Positions 1 through 8,477 of a DNA stretch of 19,558 nt are shown here, piece by piece. The stretch is from Sphingobacteriaceae bacterium (lineage in GTDB: Bacteria > Bacteroidota > Bacteroidia > Sphingobacteriales > Sphingobacteriaceae). The notes under the pieces were generated by a model. It was given only the letters and a program-made list of their open reading frames with translations, did no database searches and was not told the DNA's origin. Both the position numbers and the translations under genes were made by a program. The DNA lies in the NCBI GenBank assembly GCA_947460275.1, contig CANHHZ010000012.1, forward strand, positions 1 to 19,558. Reading direction: 5' to 3'. The stretch's first letter is position 1; every line of letters begins with the position of its first letter.

Positions 1-1131
1 ACGGGCACAAACGGAAAAACGACTATTGCTACTTTATTATTTCAACTGTTTCGTGGTTTGAATTATAATGTTGGCTTAATCTCTACAGTACAAAATCAAA
101 TTAACGAAAAAATTATACCGGCTACGCATACCACGCCAAATCCTATCGCACTAAACGCCTTATTGCAACAAATGGTAGTTGCTGATTGCCAATATTGTTT
201 TATGGAAGTAAGTTCTCACGCGGTAGTTCAACATCGCATTGCAGGATTAACTTTTGCAGGAGCTGCTTTTTCAAATATTACGCACGACCACTTAGATTTT
301 CATCAAACATTCGAGAACTATATAAAGGCTAAAAAAGCATTTTTTGACGCATTGCCAAAGTCTGCTTTTGCAATTACCAACGCCGATGATAAAAACGGAA
401 TGGTCATGCTTCAAAATACTAAAGCCAACAAAAAAACTTATGCTTTAAAACAAATGGCTGATTTTAAAGCCAAAATTCTTGAAAATAGGTTTAGTGGTTT
501 GTATCTCACTATTGATGAAATTGATGTTTATTTTAAGATGGTTGGTTCTTTTAATGCCTATAATCTACTCGCTTGTTATGCAATTTCAATTTTATTGGAA
601 CAAGATAAGCTGAATGTGCTTACCGTTTTAAGCAGCTTAACCGGTGCCGAAGGAAGGTTTGATTACATGGTTTCTCCCCAAGGAATAATCGGGATTGTAG
701 ATTATGCACATACACCCGATGCTGTAGAAAACGTGCTGAGTACTATTGCTAATATTAGAAAAGGAAATGAGCAAGTTATAACGGTGCTTGGTTGTGGTGG
801 CGATAGAGACAAAACCAAAAGGCCTGTAATGGCCCAGGTTGCTTGCGATTGGAGCGATAAAGTCATATTAACCTCTGATAATCCCAGAACAGAAAATCCA
901 CAAACGATACTTGCTGAAATGGAAAAAGGAGTATCGCCAACCAATCAGCGCAAAACTTTAAGTATTGTAGATAGAAAAGAAGCAATTAAAGCAGCTTGTC
1001 ATCTAGCAAATGCTGGCGACATTATTTTGATAGCTGGAAAAGGGCATGAAAAATATCAAGAAATTAATGGGGTTAGACATGATTTTGACGACAAAAAAAT
1101 ATTGACCGAACAACTTAATCTGATCAACTAA
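1..1131 (+). CDS. murE: UDP-N-acetylmuramoyl-tripeptide synthetase MurE, meso-diaminopimelate type (5' partial)
   Basis: Cytoplasmic Mur ligase that adds the third stem-peptide amino acid to UDP-MurNAc-L-Ala-D-Glu using ATP. The window opens inside the gene: the first codons already read TGTNGKTT, the ATP-binding P-loop, so the N-terminal UDP-binding domain lies upstream; 376 residues remain. Visible in order are the P-loop (1-8), the central motif NITHDHLDFH, an EGRFD segment at the start of the C-terminal domain, and DNPR near visible residue 293. DNPR marks enzymes that accept meso-diaminopimelate rather than lysine, and a dapA gene further along the window agrees. GKGHE near the C-terminus is also typical. 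The stop codon overlaps the mraY start by one base (TAATG), which suggests translational coupling. Identity is very secure; the amino acid specificity is a motif-based inference. Confidence 0.97.
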   Translation, partial: TGTNGKTTIATLLFQLFRGLNYNVGLISTVQNQINEKIIPATHTTPNPIALNALLQQMVVADCQYCFMEVSSHAVVQHRIAGLTFAGAAFSNITHDHLDFHQTFENYIKAKKAFFDALPKSAFAITNADDKNGMVMLQNTKANKKTYALKQMADFKAKILENRFSGLYLTIDEIDVYFKMVGSFNAYNLLACYAISILLEQDKLNVLTVLSSLTGAEGRFDYMVSPQGIIGIVDYAHTPDAVENVLSTIANIRKGNEQVITVLGCGGDRDKTKRPVMAQVACDWSDKVILTSDNPRTENPQTILAEMEKGVSPTNQRKTLSIVDRKEAIKAACHLANAGDIILIAGKGHEKYQEINGVRHDFDDKKILTEQLNLIN

Positions 1132-2378
1132 TGTTATATTTATTATTCGAATATCTGTATAAAAACTATGATTTTCCTGGATTAAGGTTGTTTCAATACC
1201 TTACTTTCAGATCGTCTTTAGCTATCATCCTGTCGTTGTTTATCACTACGGTATACGGTCGCAGACTTATCGATTATCTGCAACGCAAACAAGTGGGCGA
1301 AACCGTAAGGAATTTAGGTTTAGATGGTCAAATTCAAAAGCAGGGAACCCCAACGATGGGCGGAATAATAATTTTGTTGGGTATTTTAATTCCAACCCTA
1401 TTATTCGCAAACCTTACCAATATATATGTGATCTTAATGATCATTACTACAATTTGGATGGGGGTAATTGGCTTTGTTGATGATTACATCAAAGTGTTTA
1501 AGAAAAATAAAGAAGGTTTAGCCGGAAAATTTAAAGTGATTGGTCAAGTGGGTTTGGCAATTATTGTAGGACTTACCATGTTTTATCACCCTAATATTGT
1601 GGTTAGACAAACGGTGGATGAAACAAAAACAGTTAAAAGTACCGTGCCAATGGTACAGAGACAAAAAGGAGAAAGCTATTATTATACCCAAGATGTAAAA
1701 TCGACTAAAACCAATGTGCCATTTTATAAAAATAATGAGTTCGATTACGCCAAGGTACTTAAGTTTTTAGGTAATGATTACCAAAAATATGCAGTTATAG
1801 TATTCTTGTTATTTGTCATTACAATTGTTACGGCAGTGTCTAATGGAGCAAACCTTACCGATGGGATTGATGGTTTGGCTACAGGTACTTCAGCCATCAT
1901 CGGTATTACCTTAGGTATTTTAGCTTATGTATCTGGAAATACAGTAATCGCCGATTATTTAAATATCATGTATATCCCAAATTCTGGGGAGCTTATCATT
2001 TTTGCTGGTGCTTTTGTGGGTGCCTGTGTTGGTTTTTTGTGGTATAATTCTTATCCGGCACAAATATTTATGGGCGATACTGGAAGTTTAACGATAGGCG
2101 GTATCATCGCGGTTTTTGCCATCATGATACGCAAAGAATTGCTAATTCCTATTTTGTGTGGTGTTTTCTTAGTAGAGGTTTTATCCGTTACCCTACAGGT
2201 TGCCTATTTTAAATACACAAAAAAACGCTTTGGTGAGGGTAAAAGAATATTTTTAATGGCTCCGATACACCATCATTATCAGAAAAAAGGATACCACGAG
2301 GCTAAAATTGTAACACGGTTTTGGATCATAGGAATTATGTTGGCCATTATAACTTTTGTAACCTTAAAACTACGCTAA
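1131..2378 (+). CDS. mraY: Phospho-N-acetylmuramoyl-pentapeptide transferase MraY
   Basis: Integral membrane enzyme that transfers phospho-MurNAc-pentapeptide from UDP to undecaprenyl phosphate, forming lipid I. The 415-residue product shows the family motifs: VDDY (116-119), NLTDGIDGLA (241-250), the catalytic-region Asp in FMGDTGSL (about 316) and the APIHHHYQ loop (377-384). Several hydrophobic membrane segments are evident. It is longer than the roughly 360 residues of the E. coli enzyme because of a hydrophilic insert at about 154-215, rich in Lys, Thr and Tyr, between two membrane helices. Longer MraY proteins are known in Bacteroidota. The ATG shares its A with the murE stop codon and the TAA shares its last A with the murD start codon, so the gene sits in a tightly coupled run. 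Confidence 0.97.
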   Translation: MLYLLFEYLYKNYDFPGLRLFQYLTFRSSLAIILSLFITTVYGRRLIDYLQRKQVGETVRNLGLDGQIQKQGTPTMGGIIILLGILIPTLLFANLTNIYVILMIITTIWMGVIGFVDDYIKVFKKNKEGLAGKFKVIGQVGLAIIVGLTMFYHPNIVVRQTVDETKTVKSTVPMVQRQKGESYYYTQDVKSTKTNVPFYKNNEFDYAKVLKFLGNDYQKYAVIVFLLFVITIVTAVSNGANLTDGIDGLATGTSAIIGITLGILAYVSGNTVIADYLNIMYIPNSGELIIFAGAFVGACVGFLWYNSYPAQIFMGDTGSLTIGGIIAVFAIMIRKELLIPILCGVFLVEVLSVTLQVAYFKYTKKRFGEGKRIFLMAPIHHHYQKKGYHEAKIVTRFWIIGIMLAIITFVTLKLR

Positions 2379-3721
2379 TGAGAAAAGGAAGAATAGTGAT
2401 TCTTGGTGCTGGAGAAAGTGGAGTAGGTGCGGCAATTTTGGCTCAAAAACATGGTTTTGAAGTTTTTGTTTCAGACTTTGGTGGCATAGCCGATGTCTAT
2501 AAAAATGCCTTACTGGAGCTAAATGTTCCTTTTGAGGAGAAACAACATACCCCCGAATTGATTTTAAATGCGAATGAGGTTATAAAAAGCCCTGGTATTC
2601 CAACAACTGCGCCAATAGTTAAAGCTTTGTCCGACAAAAATATACCAGTAATCTCAGAAATTGAATTTGCCAAGCGTTATACTAACGCCAAAACAATTTG
2701 CATTACTGGTTCAAACGGTAAATCGACAACCACAATGCTTACCTACCATATTTTAAAAAATGCTGGTTTAAATGTAGGCTTGGCCGGAAACATTGGACAA
2801 AGCTTTGCAGCACAAGTAGCCAACGCCAATTTCGACTGGTATGTTTTGGAAATCTCGAGCTTTATGCTTGATGATATGTATGATTTTAAGGCTGATATAT
2901 CGGTTTTATTAAATATTACCCCCGACCATTTAGATCGCTACAATTACAAGTTAGAAAATTATGCAGCATCTAAAATGCGCATTGTACAAAATCAAACTGC
3001 TAATGATGTCTTTATCTATTGTGCCGATGATGAGGAAATTAATAAAGCAATGCAACATATCAAGATAGATGCTAAACAACTTCAGTTTTCTATTTTAAAA
3101 AATGTTCAAAACGGCGCTTTTCTTCATCAAAATAACCTAAACATCAAATTATCTACTAAAGAACCATTTACTATGTCAATTTCAGAACTAGCCTTACAAG
3201 GAAAACACAACATCTACAATTCTATGGCTTCGGGCATAGTAGCAAAGGTTTTAGATCTTCGCAATGATACCATTCGTCAAAGTATGAGCGAATTTAAAAA
3301 TATTGATCACCGTTTGGAGTTTGTGGCTAAAATATCAGGTGTTTCCTACATCAACGACTCTAAAGCGACCAATGTAAACTCTACTTGGTATGCGCTAGAA
3401 AGTGTTGGAACCGAGGTGGTTTTAATTATGGGAGGCGTTGATAAAGGCAATGATTATCATATGCTTAAAGATTTGGTGCGTAGCAAGGTAAAGGCAATTG
3501 TATGTTTAGGTAAAGACAACAAAAGTATCCACGATGCTTTTGAAGATGATGTTGACATCATTGTGAATACATTTTCGGCTAAAGAAGCTGTACAAGTTGC
3601 TTATCATTTGGCTACAAAAGGAGATACTGTATTACTGTCGCCAGCTTGTGCAAGTTTCGATTTGTTTAAGAATTATGAGGATAGAGGGAACCAATTTAAA
3701 ACTGCAGTAAAAGAACTATAG
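2378..3721 (+). CDS. murD: UDP-N-acetylmuramoyl-L-alanine:D-glutamate ligase MurD
   Basis: Cytoplasmic ATP-dependent ligase that adds D-glutamate to UDP-MurNAc-L-Ala. The 447-residue product has the three Mur-ligase domains: an N-terminal dinucleotide-fold segment with GAGESGVG (10-17), a central ATPase domain with GSNGKSTTT (111-119) and NITPDHLDRY (179-188), and a C-terminal domain with NDSKATN (326-332) and SPACASFD (421-428). The reading frame stays open upstream to an ATG at 2321. The start at 2378 is preferred because it gives the normal N-terminus, MRKGRIVILGAG, and recreates the TAATG overlap with mraY seen at other junctions. The length is normal for the family. Confidence 0.97.
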   Translation: MRKGRIVILGAGESGVGAAILAQKHGFEVFVSDFGGIADVYKNALLELNVPFEEKQHTPELILNANEVIKSPGIPTTAPIVKALSDKNIPVISEIEFAKRYTNAKTICITGSNGKSTTTMLTYHILKNAGLNVGLAGNIGQSFAAQVANANFDWYVLEISSFMLDDMYDFKADISVLLNITPDHLDRYNYKLENYAASKMRIVQNQTANDVFIYCADDEEINKAMQHIKIDAKQLQFSILKNVQNGAFLHQNNLNIKLSTKEPFTMSISELALQGKHNIYNSMASGIVAKVLDLRNDTIRQSMSEFKNIDHRLEFVAKISGVSYINDSKATNVNSTWYALESVGTEVVLIMGGVDKGNDYHMLKDLVRSKVKAIVCLGKDNKSIHDAFEDDVDIIVNTFSAKEAVQVAYHLATKGDTVLLSPACASFDLFKNYEDRGNQFKTAVKEL

Positions 3722-3723
3722 TG

Positions 3724-4896
3724 ATGTTTAATATCAACTCAATTTTAGCAAAAACAAAGGGTGATAGATGGATTTGGATCATTATCATCATGCTTTCTAT
3801 GATTTCTATAGTGGCAGTATATAGTGCCACTGGAGCTATTGCCTACAAGAAAGAGGTGTCGGTAGAAAAATATTTGTTATACAAACATGTAATTTTTGTG
3901 TTTTTGGGTATTGCAATGATCTATATTGCTCATTTGCTAGATTATAAGTACTACGCTGGTATTTCTAAAGTTTTAATGATCATCACTATTCCTTTGTTAT
4001 TTTATACTTTAATATTTGGGAGTAACATTAACGATGCAGCACGCTGGGTAAAAATTCCGATAATTGGATTAACGTTTCAAACTTCCGATTTGGCAAAATT
4101 AGCATTGATTACTTTTTTGGCAAGAATGCTTACCAAAAAGCAGGAAAACATCAAGGACGTTAAAAATGCATTTCTACCTATAATGGGTTCGGTATGCCTT
4201 GTCTTTATTTTAATTGCATTGGCAAATTTATCTACCGCGTTGATGCTGTTTGGCGTAAGTATTTTATTGCTCATTATTGGCCGCATAAGTATTAAACAAA
4301 TAATAATTGTGTGTGCTGGTGGTATTGTATTATTCCTATTTGTTATATTCTTAGGCCCGCGAAGAGATACATATAAGTCTCGTATCAACGCATATTTTCA
4401 CCCAGAGTTACAGCACTCTGATAAAACGTATCAGTCTGATCATTCCAAAATAGCTTTGGCTAGTGGTGGTTTATTTGGAAAAGGACCTGGAAACAGTACT
4501 GAAAGAAATTTTTTACCTCATCCATATTCAGATTTTATTTTTGCCATTATCATTGAGGAATATGGTACAGTAGGTGGTTTAGCCATTGTGATATTGTACT
4601 TGGTTTTACTGTACCGATGTGTTCGTATTGTAAATCGAAGTCCAAAAGCTTTTGGTGCTTTGCTTGCCGCAGGTTTAAGTTTTAGCTTAACTATTCAGGC
4701 TTTTGCAAATATGGCGGTTGCTGTTGGTTTAGGTCCAGTAACTGGGGTTCCGTTACCATTGGTAAGTATGGGCGGCACTTCTATGATATTTACGAGTATT
4801 GCCTTTGGAATTATTTTAAGTGTAAGTAAAGACGTAGAAGAATATAACAGTAAAAAAGAAAAGGTAATTGTGGGCGAAATACCCGAAATGGCCTAA
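3724..4896 (+). CDS. ftsW: Septal peptidoglycan glycosyltransferase FtsW (SEDS family)
   Basis: SEDS-family membrane protein that polymerises lipid II at the division septum, working with the class B penicillin-binding protein FtsI, whose gene is not in this window. The 390-residue product has around ten hydrophobic segments. Conserved motifs include the segment after TM4 (FQTSDLAKLAL, 118-128), GKGPGNS (253-259), PHPYSDFIFA (265-274), whose Asp270 aligns with the essential SEDS aspartate, and GVPLPLVSMGGTS (341-353). RodA is a close paralogue; the location between murD and murG favours FtsW. A GTG at 3721 overlaps the murD TAG and could serve as an alternative start one codon earlier; the ATG at 3724 is chosen because ATG dominates in neighbouring genes. 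Confidence 0.94.
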   Translation: MFNINSILAKTKGDRWIWIIIIMLSMISIVAVYSATGAIAYKKEVSVEKYLLYKHVIFVFLGIAMIYIAHLLDYKYYAGISKVLMIITIPLLFYTLIFGSNINDAARWVKIPIIGLTFQTSDLAKLALITFLARMLTKKQENIKDVKNAFLPIMGSVCLVFILIALANLSTALMLFGVSILLLIIGRISIKQIIIVCAGGIVLFLFVIFLGPRRDTYKSRINAYFHPELQHSDKTYQSDHSKIALASGGLFGKGPGNSTERNFLPHPYSDFIFAIIIEEYGTVGGLAIVILYLVLLYRCVRIVNRSPKAFGALLAAGLSFSLTIQAFANMAVAVGLGPVTGVPLPLVSMGGTSMIFTSIAFGIILSVSKDVEEYNSKKEKVIVGEIPEMA

Positions 4897-4920
4897 TTAA
4901 ATTGAATAAAGAAAATTTAA

Positions 4921-6024
4921 ATGAATAATTTCCCAAAAATTATCATATCTGGTGGTGGCACTGGCGGGCATATTTTTCCCGCCATAGCCATAGCCAATGC
5001 CCTAAAAATTATTTCGCCAAATTGTGAAATATTATTTGTGGGTGCTATAGGCAGAATGGAGATGGAAAAAGTTCCTGCAGCCGGATATAAAATTGAGGGT
5101 TTAACTATAAGTGGAATACAACGCGGCTCTATTTTAAAAAATTTAACCCTTCCTTTTAAATTGATTTCTAGTTTACGCAAAGCGATGAAGTTGATTTCAA
5201 ATTTTAAACCGGATGTGGTGGTTGGGGTAGGGGGTTATGCCTCTGGCCCTATATTGTATGCTGCCTCTTTAAAAAACATCCCTTACCTTATTCAAGAACA
5301 AAATTCTTATGCAGGAATAACCAACAAGTTTTTGGCAAAAAATGCCGATAAAATTTGCGTTGCTTTTGATGGTATGGAACAGTTTTTTCCAGCCGATAAA
5401 ATTTTAAAAACAGGAAATCCGGTACGTAAAGAGGTGATAGCAATTGAAGGTAAGCATCATGCTGGTGCCGAATTGTTGAAACTCGATCCTTTAAAGAAAA
5501 CTATCTTAATAACTGGCGGAAGCTTAGGCGCAGGCACGCTAAATAAAAGTATTGAAAAACATTTGCCAGAAATTATCGCACAAGATTTCCAGTTGATATG
5601 GCAAACGGGCAAATTCTATTATAAAGGCATTATTGAACGTTTGGGTTTAAATTATCATCCTAATGTTTGCATTTTAGAGTTTTTAAATCAAATGGATTTG
5701 GCTTATGCAGCGGCAGATATTATCATTTCTCGTGCAGGCGCTGGTACTATTGCCGAACTTTGCTTTGTGCAAAAGCCGGTAATTTTAGTGCCATCGCCCA
5801 ATGTTGCCGAAGATCATCAAACAAAAAATGCAATGGCTTTAGCAAAAAATCAAGCTGCCATATTACTGAAAGATAGCGCTGCTGAAGATACTTTAGTTGC
5901 CGAAGCTTTAAAGTTATTGCAAGACAAATCACACAGTGATATATTGGGCAAAAACATCAGTAAAATGGCATTGAAAGATGCTGATGTAATTATTGCAAAC
6001 GAAGTATTAAAATTGATTAAATAA
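4921..6024 (+). CDS. murG: UDP-GlcNAc:lipid I N-acetylglucosaminyltransferase MurG
   Basis: Peripheral GT28-family enzyme on the inner face of the cytoplasmic membrane. It adds GlcNAc to lipid I to make lipid II, the substrate FtsW polymerises. The 367 residues show the two Rossmann-like halves: GGGTGGH (11-17) and GGYASGP (104-110) in the N-terminal acceptor domain, and ITGGSLGAG (197-205), SRAGAGTIAEL (270-280) and the HQTKNA end of the donor-site motif (299-304) in the C-terminal domain. The length is normal. A 24-bp all-but-AT spacer separates it from ftsW, and its TAA shares a base with the murC ATG. Confidence 0.97.
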   Translation: MNNFPKIIISGGGTGGHIFPAIAIANALKIISPNCEILFVGAIGRMEMEKVPAAGYKIEGLTISGIQRGSILKNLTLPFKLISSLRKAMKLISNFKPDVVVGVGGYASGPILYAASLKNIPYLIQEQNSYAGITNKFLAKNADKICVAFDGMEQFFPADKILKTGNPVRKEVIAIEGKHHAGAELLKLDPLKKTILITGGSLGAGTLNKSIEKHLPEIIAQDFQLIWQTGKFYYKGIIERLGLNYHPNVCILEFLNQMDLAYAAADIIISRAGAGTIAELCFVQKPVILVPSPNVAEDHQTKNAMALAKNQAAILLKDSAAEDTLVAEALKLLQDKSHSDILGKNISKMALKDADVIIANEVLKLIK

Positions 6025-7376
6025 TGGAGCTAGTGAATATAAATAAGGTATATTTTGTAGGTATTGGCGGTATTGGCATGAGTGCTTTAGCTCGCTATTT
6101 TGCTAAACGTGGTTGCTTGGTTTGCGGCTACGATAAAACGTGTACCACTTTAACTTCAACTCTAGAGCAAGAAGGAATTACCGTTACTTACTCAGATGAA
6201 GTATCGGCTATACCTACCGAATTTTCTGTAAATGCTACTGATACTTTGGTTGTTTATACGCCTGCTATACCTAAAAATTCAAATCTATTAAATTACTTTA
6301 AGGATCATAATTTCAGCCTTAAAAAGCGCTCAGAAGTTTTAGGCATCATTAGCCAAGGCATGTACTGCATCGCCGTAGCGGGTACCCATGGCAAAACGAC
6401 AACTTCATCTATGTTAGCGCATATTTTAACCGATACTGGTTTTGATTGTACCGCTTTTTTGGGGGGTATAAGTACCAATTATAATTCAAACGTTTTGTTT
6501 GGTAAAAATAATGTTGTGGTAATTGAGGCTGATGAGTACGATCGTTCTTTTCTTACCTTACATCCAGATGTGGCCATAGTAACCTCTATGGATGCTGATC
6601 ATTTGGATATATATGGAGATCAAAGCCATTTGCACGAATCGTTTCATTTATTTGTAAACCAATTGAAAACAGACGGAAAGTTGTTTGTTAAGGAAGGTTT
6701 GCCCTTAGATGGAATAACTTACAGTGCAAATTCAAATTCGGCCATTAAGGCAAGTAATGTACACGTAAAAGATGGAAATTTTGTTTTCGATTTTGAAGAC
6801 GGATACAACAAAATATCTAACCTAAGTTTAGCTATGCCGGGGATGCACAATGTAGAAAACGTGGTTGCTGCCATGGGTGTTGCGCTTAGCTTAGGTATCC
6901 ATCCTGAAAGTATAAAGAAAGCTGTAGCTTCTTTTAAGGGAGTAAAAAGACGTTTTGAGAAGATTGTAAACACACCCTTACATGTTTATATTGATGATTA
7001 TGCGCATCATCCAGAAGAATTAAGAGCCTGTTTTAACGCAGTTAGACAATTGCATCCTGGAAAAAAACTGACTGCAATTTTTCAACCACATTTGTTTACC
7101 CGCACACGCGATTTCGCTGATGATTTTGCCAAAGTGTTAAGTACGGTTGATGAATTGATTTTGTTAGAAATTTATCCTGCCAGAGAATTGCCAATTGAAG
7201 GAATTAATTCGCAATATTTATTAGATAAAATAACACTTCCCAATAAAAAGTTACTCACCAAGGATGAAGTTTTGCAATATGTTCAACATCATAATCTCGA
7301 ATTACTTTTAACCGTTGGTGCAGGAGACATTGATACCTTGATACAACCTTTAAAAAACATATTAGATCATGCTTAA
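6024..7376 (+). CDS. murC: UDP-N-acetylmuramate:L-alanine ligase MurC
   Basis: First amino-acid-adding Mur ligase; joins L-alanine to UDP-MurNAc with ATP in the cytoplasm. The 450-residue product has the N-terminal GIGGIGMS dinucleotide-type loop (13-20), the P-loop AGTHGKTTT (119-127), EADEYDRSF (168-176), MDADHLDIYGD (189-199), and the C-terminal DDYAHHPEE motif (324-332) with the following QPHLFTRTRDF segment. All regions expected of a full-length enzyme are present. The start overlaps the murG stop by one base. The last 8 bases overlap the ftsQ start. No murB or ddl gene lies between murC and ftsQ, unlike in the E. coli dcw cluster, where ddlB separates them. Confidence 0.97.
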   Translation: MELVNINKVYFVGIGGIGMSALARYFAKRGCLVCGYDKTCTTLTSTLEQEGITVTYSDEVSAIPTEFSVNATDTLVVYTPAIPKNSNLLNYFKDHNFSLKKRSEVLGIISQGMYCIAVAGTHGKTTTSSMLAHILTDTGFDCTAFLGGISTNYNSNVLFGKNNVVVIEADEYDRSFLTLHPDVAIVTSMDADHLDIYGDQSHLHESFHLFVNQLKTDGKLFVKEGLPLDGITYSANSNSAIKASNVHVKDGNFVFDFEDGYNKISNLSLAMPGMHNVENVVAAMGVALSLGIHPESIKKAVASFKGVKRRFEKIVNTPLHVYIDDYAHHPEELRACFNAVRQLHPGKKLTAIFQPHLFTRTRDFADDFAKVLSTVDELILLEIYPARELPIEGINSQYLLDKITLPNKKLLTKDEVLQYVQHHNLELLLTVGAGDIDTLIQPLKNILDHA

Positions 7377-8457
7377 ATCGATCAATTGGAAGGCCATTTT
7401 TAAAACCTTTGCTTGGCTTGTTTGCTTGGCAGGATTGGTGGTGCTGATGAGTTTTATAGAGCGTAAAAAGCAAGAGGTAAAATGTACCAAGATAGAAATC
7501 ATCATTCCTGGTGCTAATAATTTTATTGAACGAGAAGAAATTGATGAAATTCTCTCCTCTAGTTATGGTAGCTTGGTGGGAAAGAATTTATCACAAATCA
7601 ATATTCATCAAGTAGAAAATGCAATAAAAGCTAATCCATACATCGCTTTTGTAAAGGTGTATGCCGACATGGATGGCGTAATTAATATCGAAATAAAACA
7701 ACGGCAGCCGGTTCTCAGAATTATTAATGCCGGCGGACAAGATTTTTATGTTGATGAAGTTGGATTAAAAATTCCTGTTTCTTCTAATTATACAGCAAAT
7801 GTTTTGGTAGCCACCGGAAATATTTTGGAAGGTTTTAGTGGAAAAACAGATACTTTGTTTACTGTGGTCGCTAAAAACCTTTATAAAGCTGCTTTATATG
7901 CTAAAAAAGATAGCTTGTGGGATGCGCAATTTGAACAATTTTATGTAAATGAAAAAAGTGACATCGAAATTGTTCCAAGAGTTGGCATTCAGCGTATAAT
8001 TTTGGGCAATGCCGATTCGCTTGCCGTTAAAATGAAAAATTTATTGGCTTTTTATCAACAAGCGATGCCAAAAGTTGGTTGGGATGCTTATAAAACCATA
8101 AATTTGAAATATATAAATCAGATAGTTTGCGAGAAGTACGATTCTTTGGCTGTAAATAGCACTATTCAGTCTCTTCCATTAGATAGCAATTTGATTGTAA
8201 AAAAAGCAGTTGATTCTGCAGTTAAAAAAACTGTAGCTCAAGAAATAAAGAAGATTGCCTCGAAAAGCGTCGAAAATCCCGCAGTTTCAAAACCAACGGA
8301 TCAAAAAGATAAAACAAAAACACTAGAAATAAAACCAAAACAAACAACACCAAAAAAACAAGAAACCCCTAAAGTTAAAGAAACAAAAGCAGCTACCACT
8401 TCCACTAAAAAAGTTGCCGTTGTAAAAGAAAAAGTTAGCACCAAAAAAATTAATTAA
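7369..8457 (+). CDS. ftsQ: Cell division protein FtsQ (DivIB) with lysine-rich C-terminal tail
   Basis: Bitopic divisome protein that connects the cytoplasmic ring to septal synthesis. The 362 residues comprise a short cytoplasmic N-terminus, one membrane helix at about 9-29, a POTRA-like domain at about 39-111 (CTKIEIIIPGAN, then the KxQPVLRI strand), and a beta domain to about 260. Sequence conservation is low, so the assignment rests on topology, the POTRA pattern and position between murC and ftsA. From about 276 to the end the protein is a low-complexity tail with roughly 24 lysines in 87 residues, plus Thr, Pro and Val. Topology predicts that this tail lies in the periplasm. The start ATG overlaps the murC stop region by 8 nt. 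Confidence 0.88.
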   Translation: MLKSINWKAIFKTFAWLVCLAGLVVLMSFIERKKQEVKCTKIEIIIPGANNFIEREEIDEILSSSYGSLVGKNLSQINIHQVENAIKANPYIAFVKVYADMDGVINIEIKQRQPVLRIINAGGQDFYVDEVGLKIPVSSNYTANVLVATGNILEGFSGKTDTLFTVVAKNLYKAALYAKKDSLWDAQFEQFYVNEKSDIEIVPRVGIQRIILGNADSLAVKMKNLLAFYQQAMPKVGWDAYKTINLKYINQIVCEKYDSLAVNSTIQSLPLDSNLIVKKAVDSAVKKTVAQEIKKIASKSVENPAVSKPTDQKDKTKTLEIKPKQTTPKKQETPKVKETKAATTSTKKVAVVKEKVSTKKIN

Positions 8458-8477
8458 AAATATTCAATATTAGAGTT

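Noticed and set aside
2321..2377. Upstream in-frame ATG that would extend murD by 19 residues into mraY.
   Set aside because: The extension matches no MurD N-terminus, and the ATG at 2378 gives the standard start and the TAATG overlap seen elsewhere.
4077..4388. Minus-strand open frame of 103 codons inside ftsW, and similar antisense frames in ftsZ (9952-10266) and the oxoamine synthase (12497-12814).
   Set aside because: They lie fully inside well-identified genes, have no family features, and are shadows of the coding strand.
4897..4920. Short inverted repeat (ttaaatt/aatttaa) in the ftsW-murG spacer.
   Set aside because: Only A:T pairs over 7 bp with a 10-nt loop in AT-rich DNA; expected by chance and too weak to act as a hairpin.
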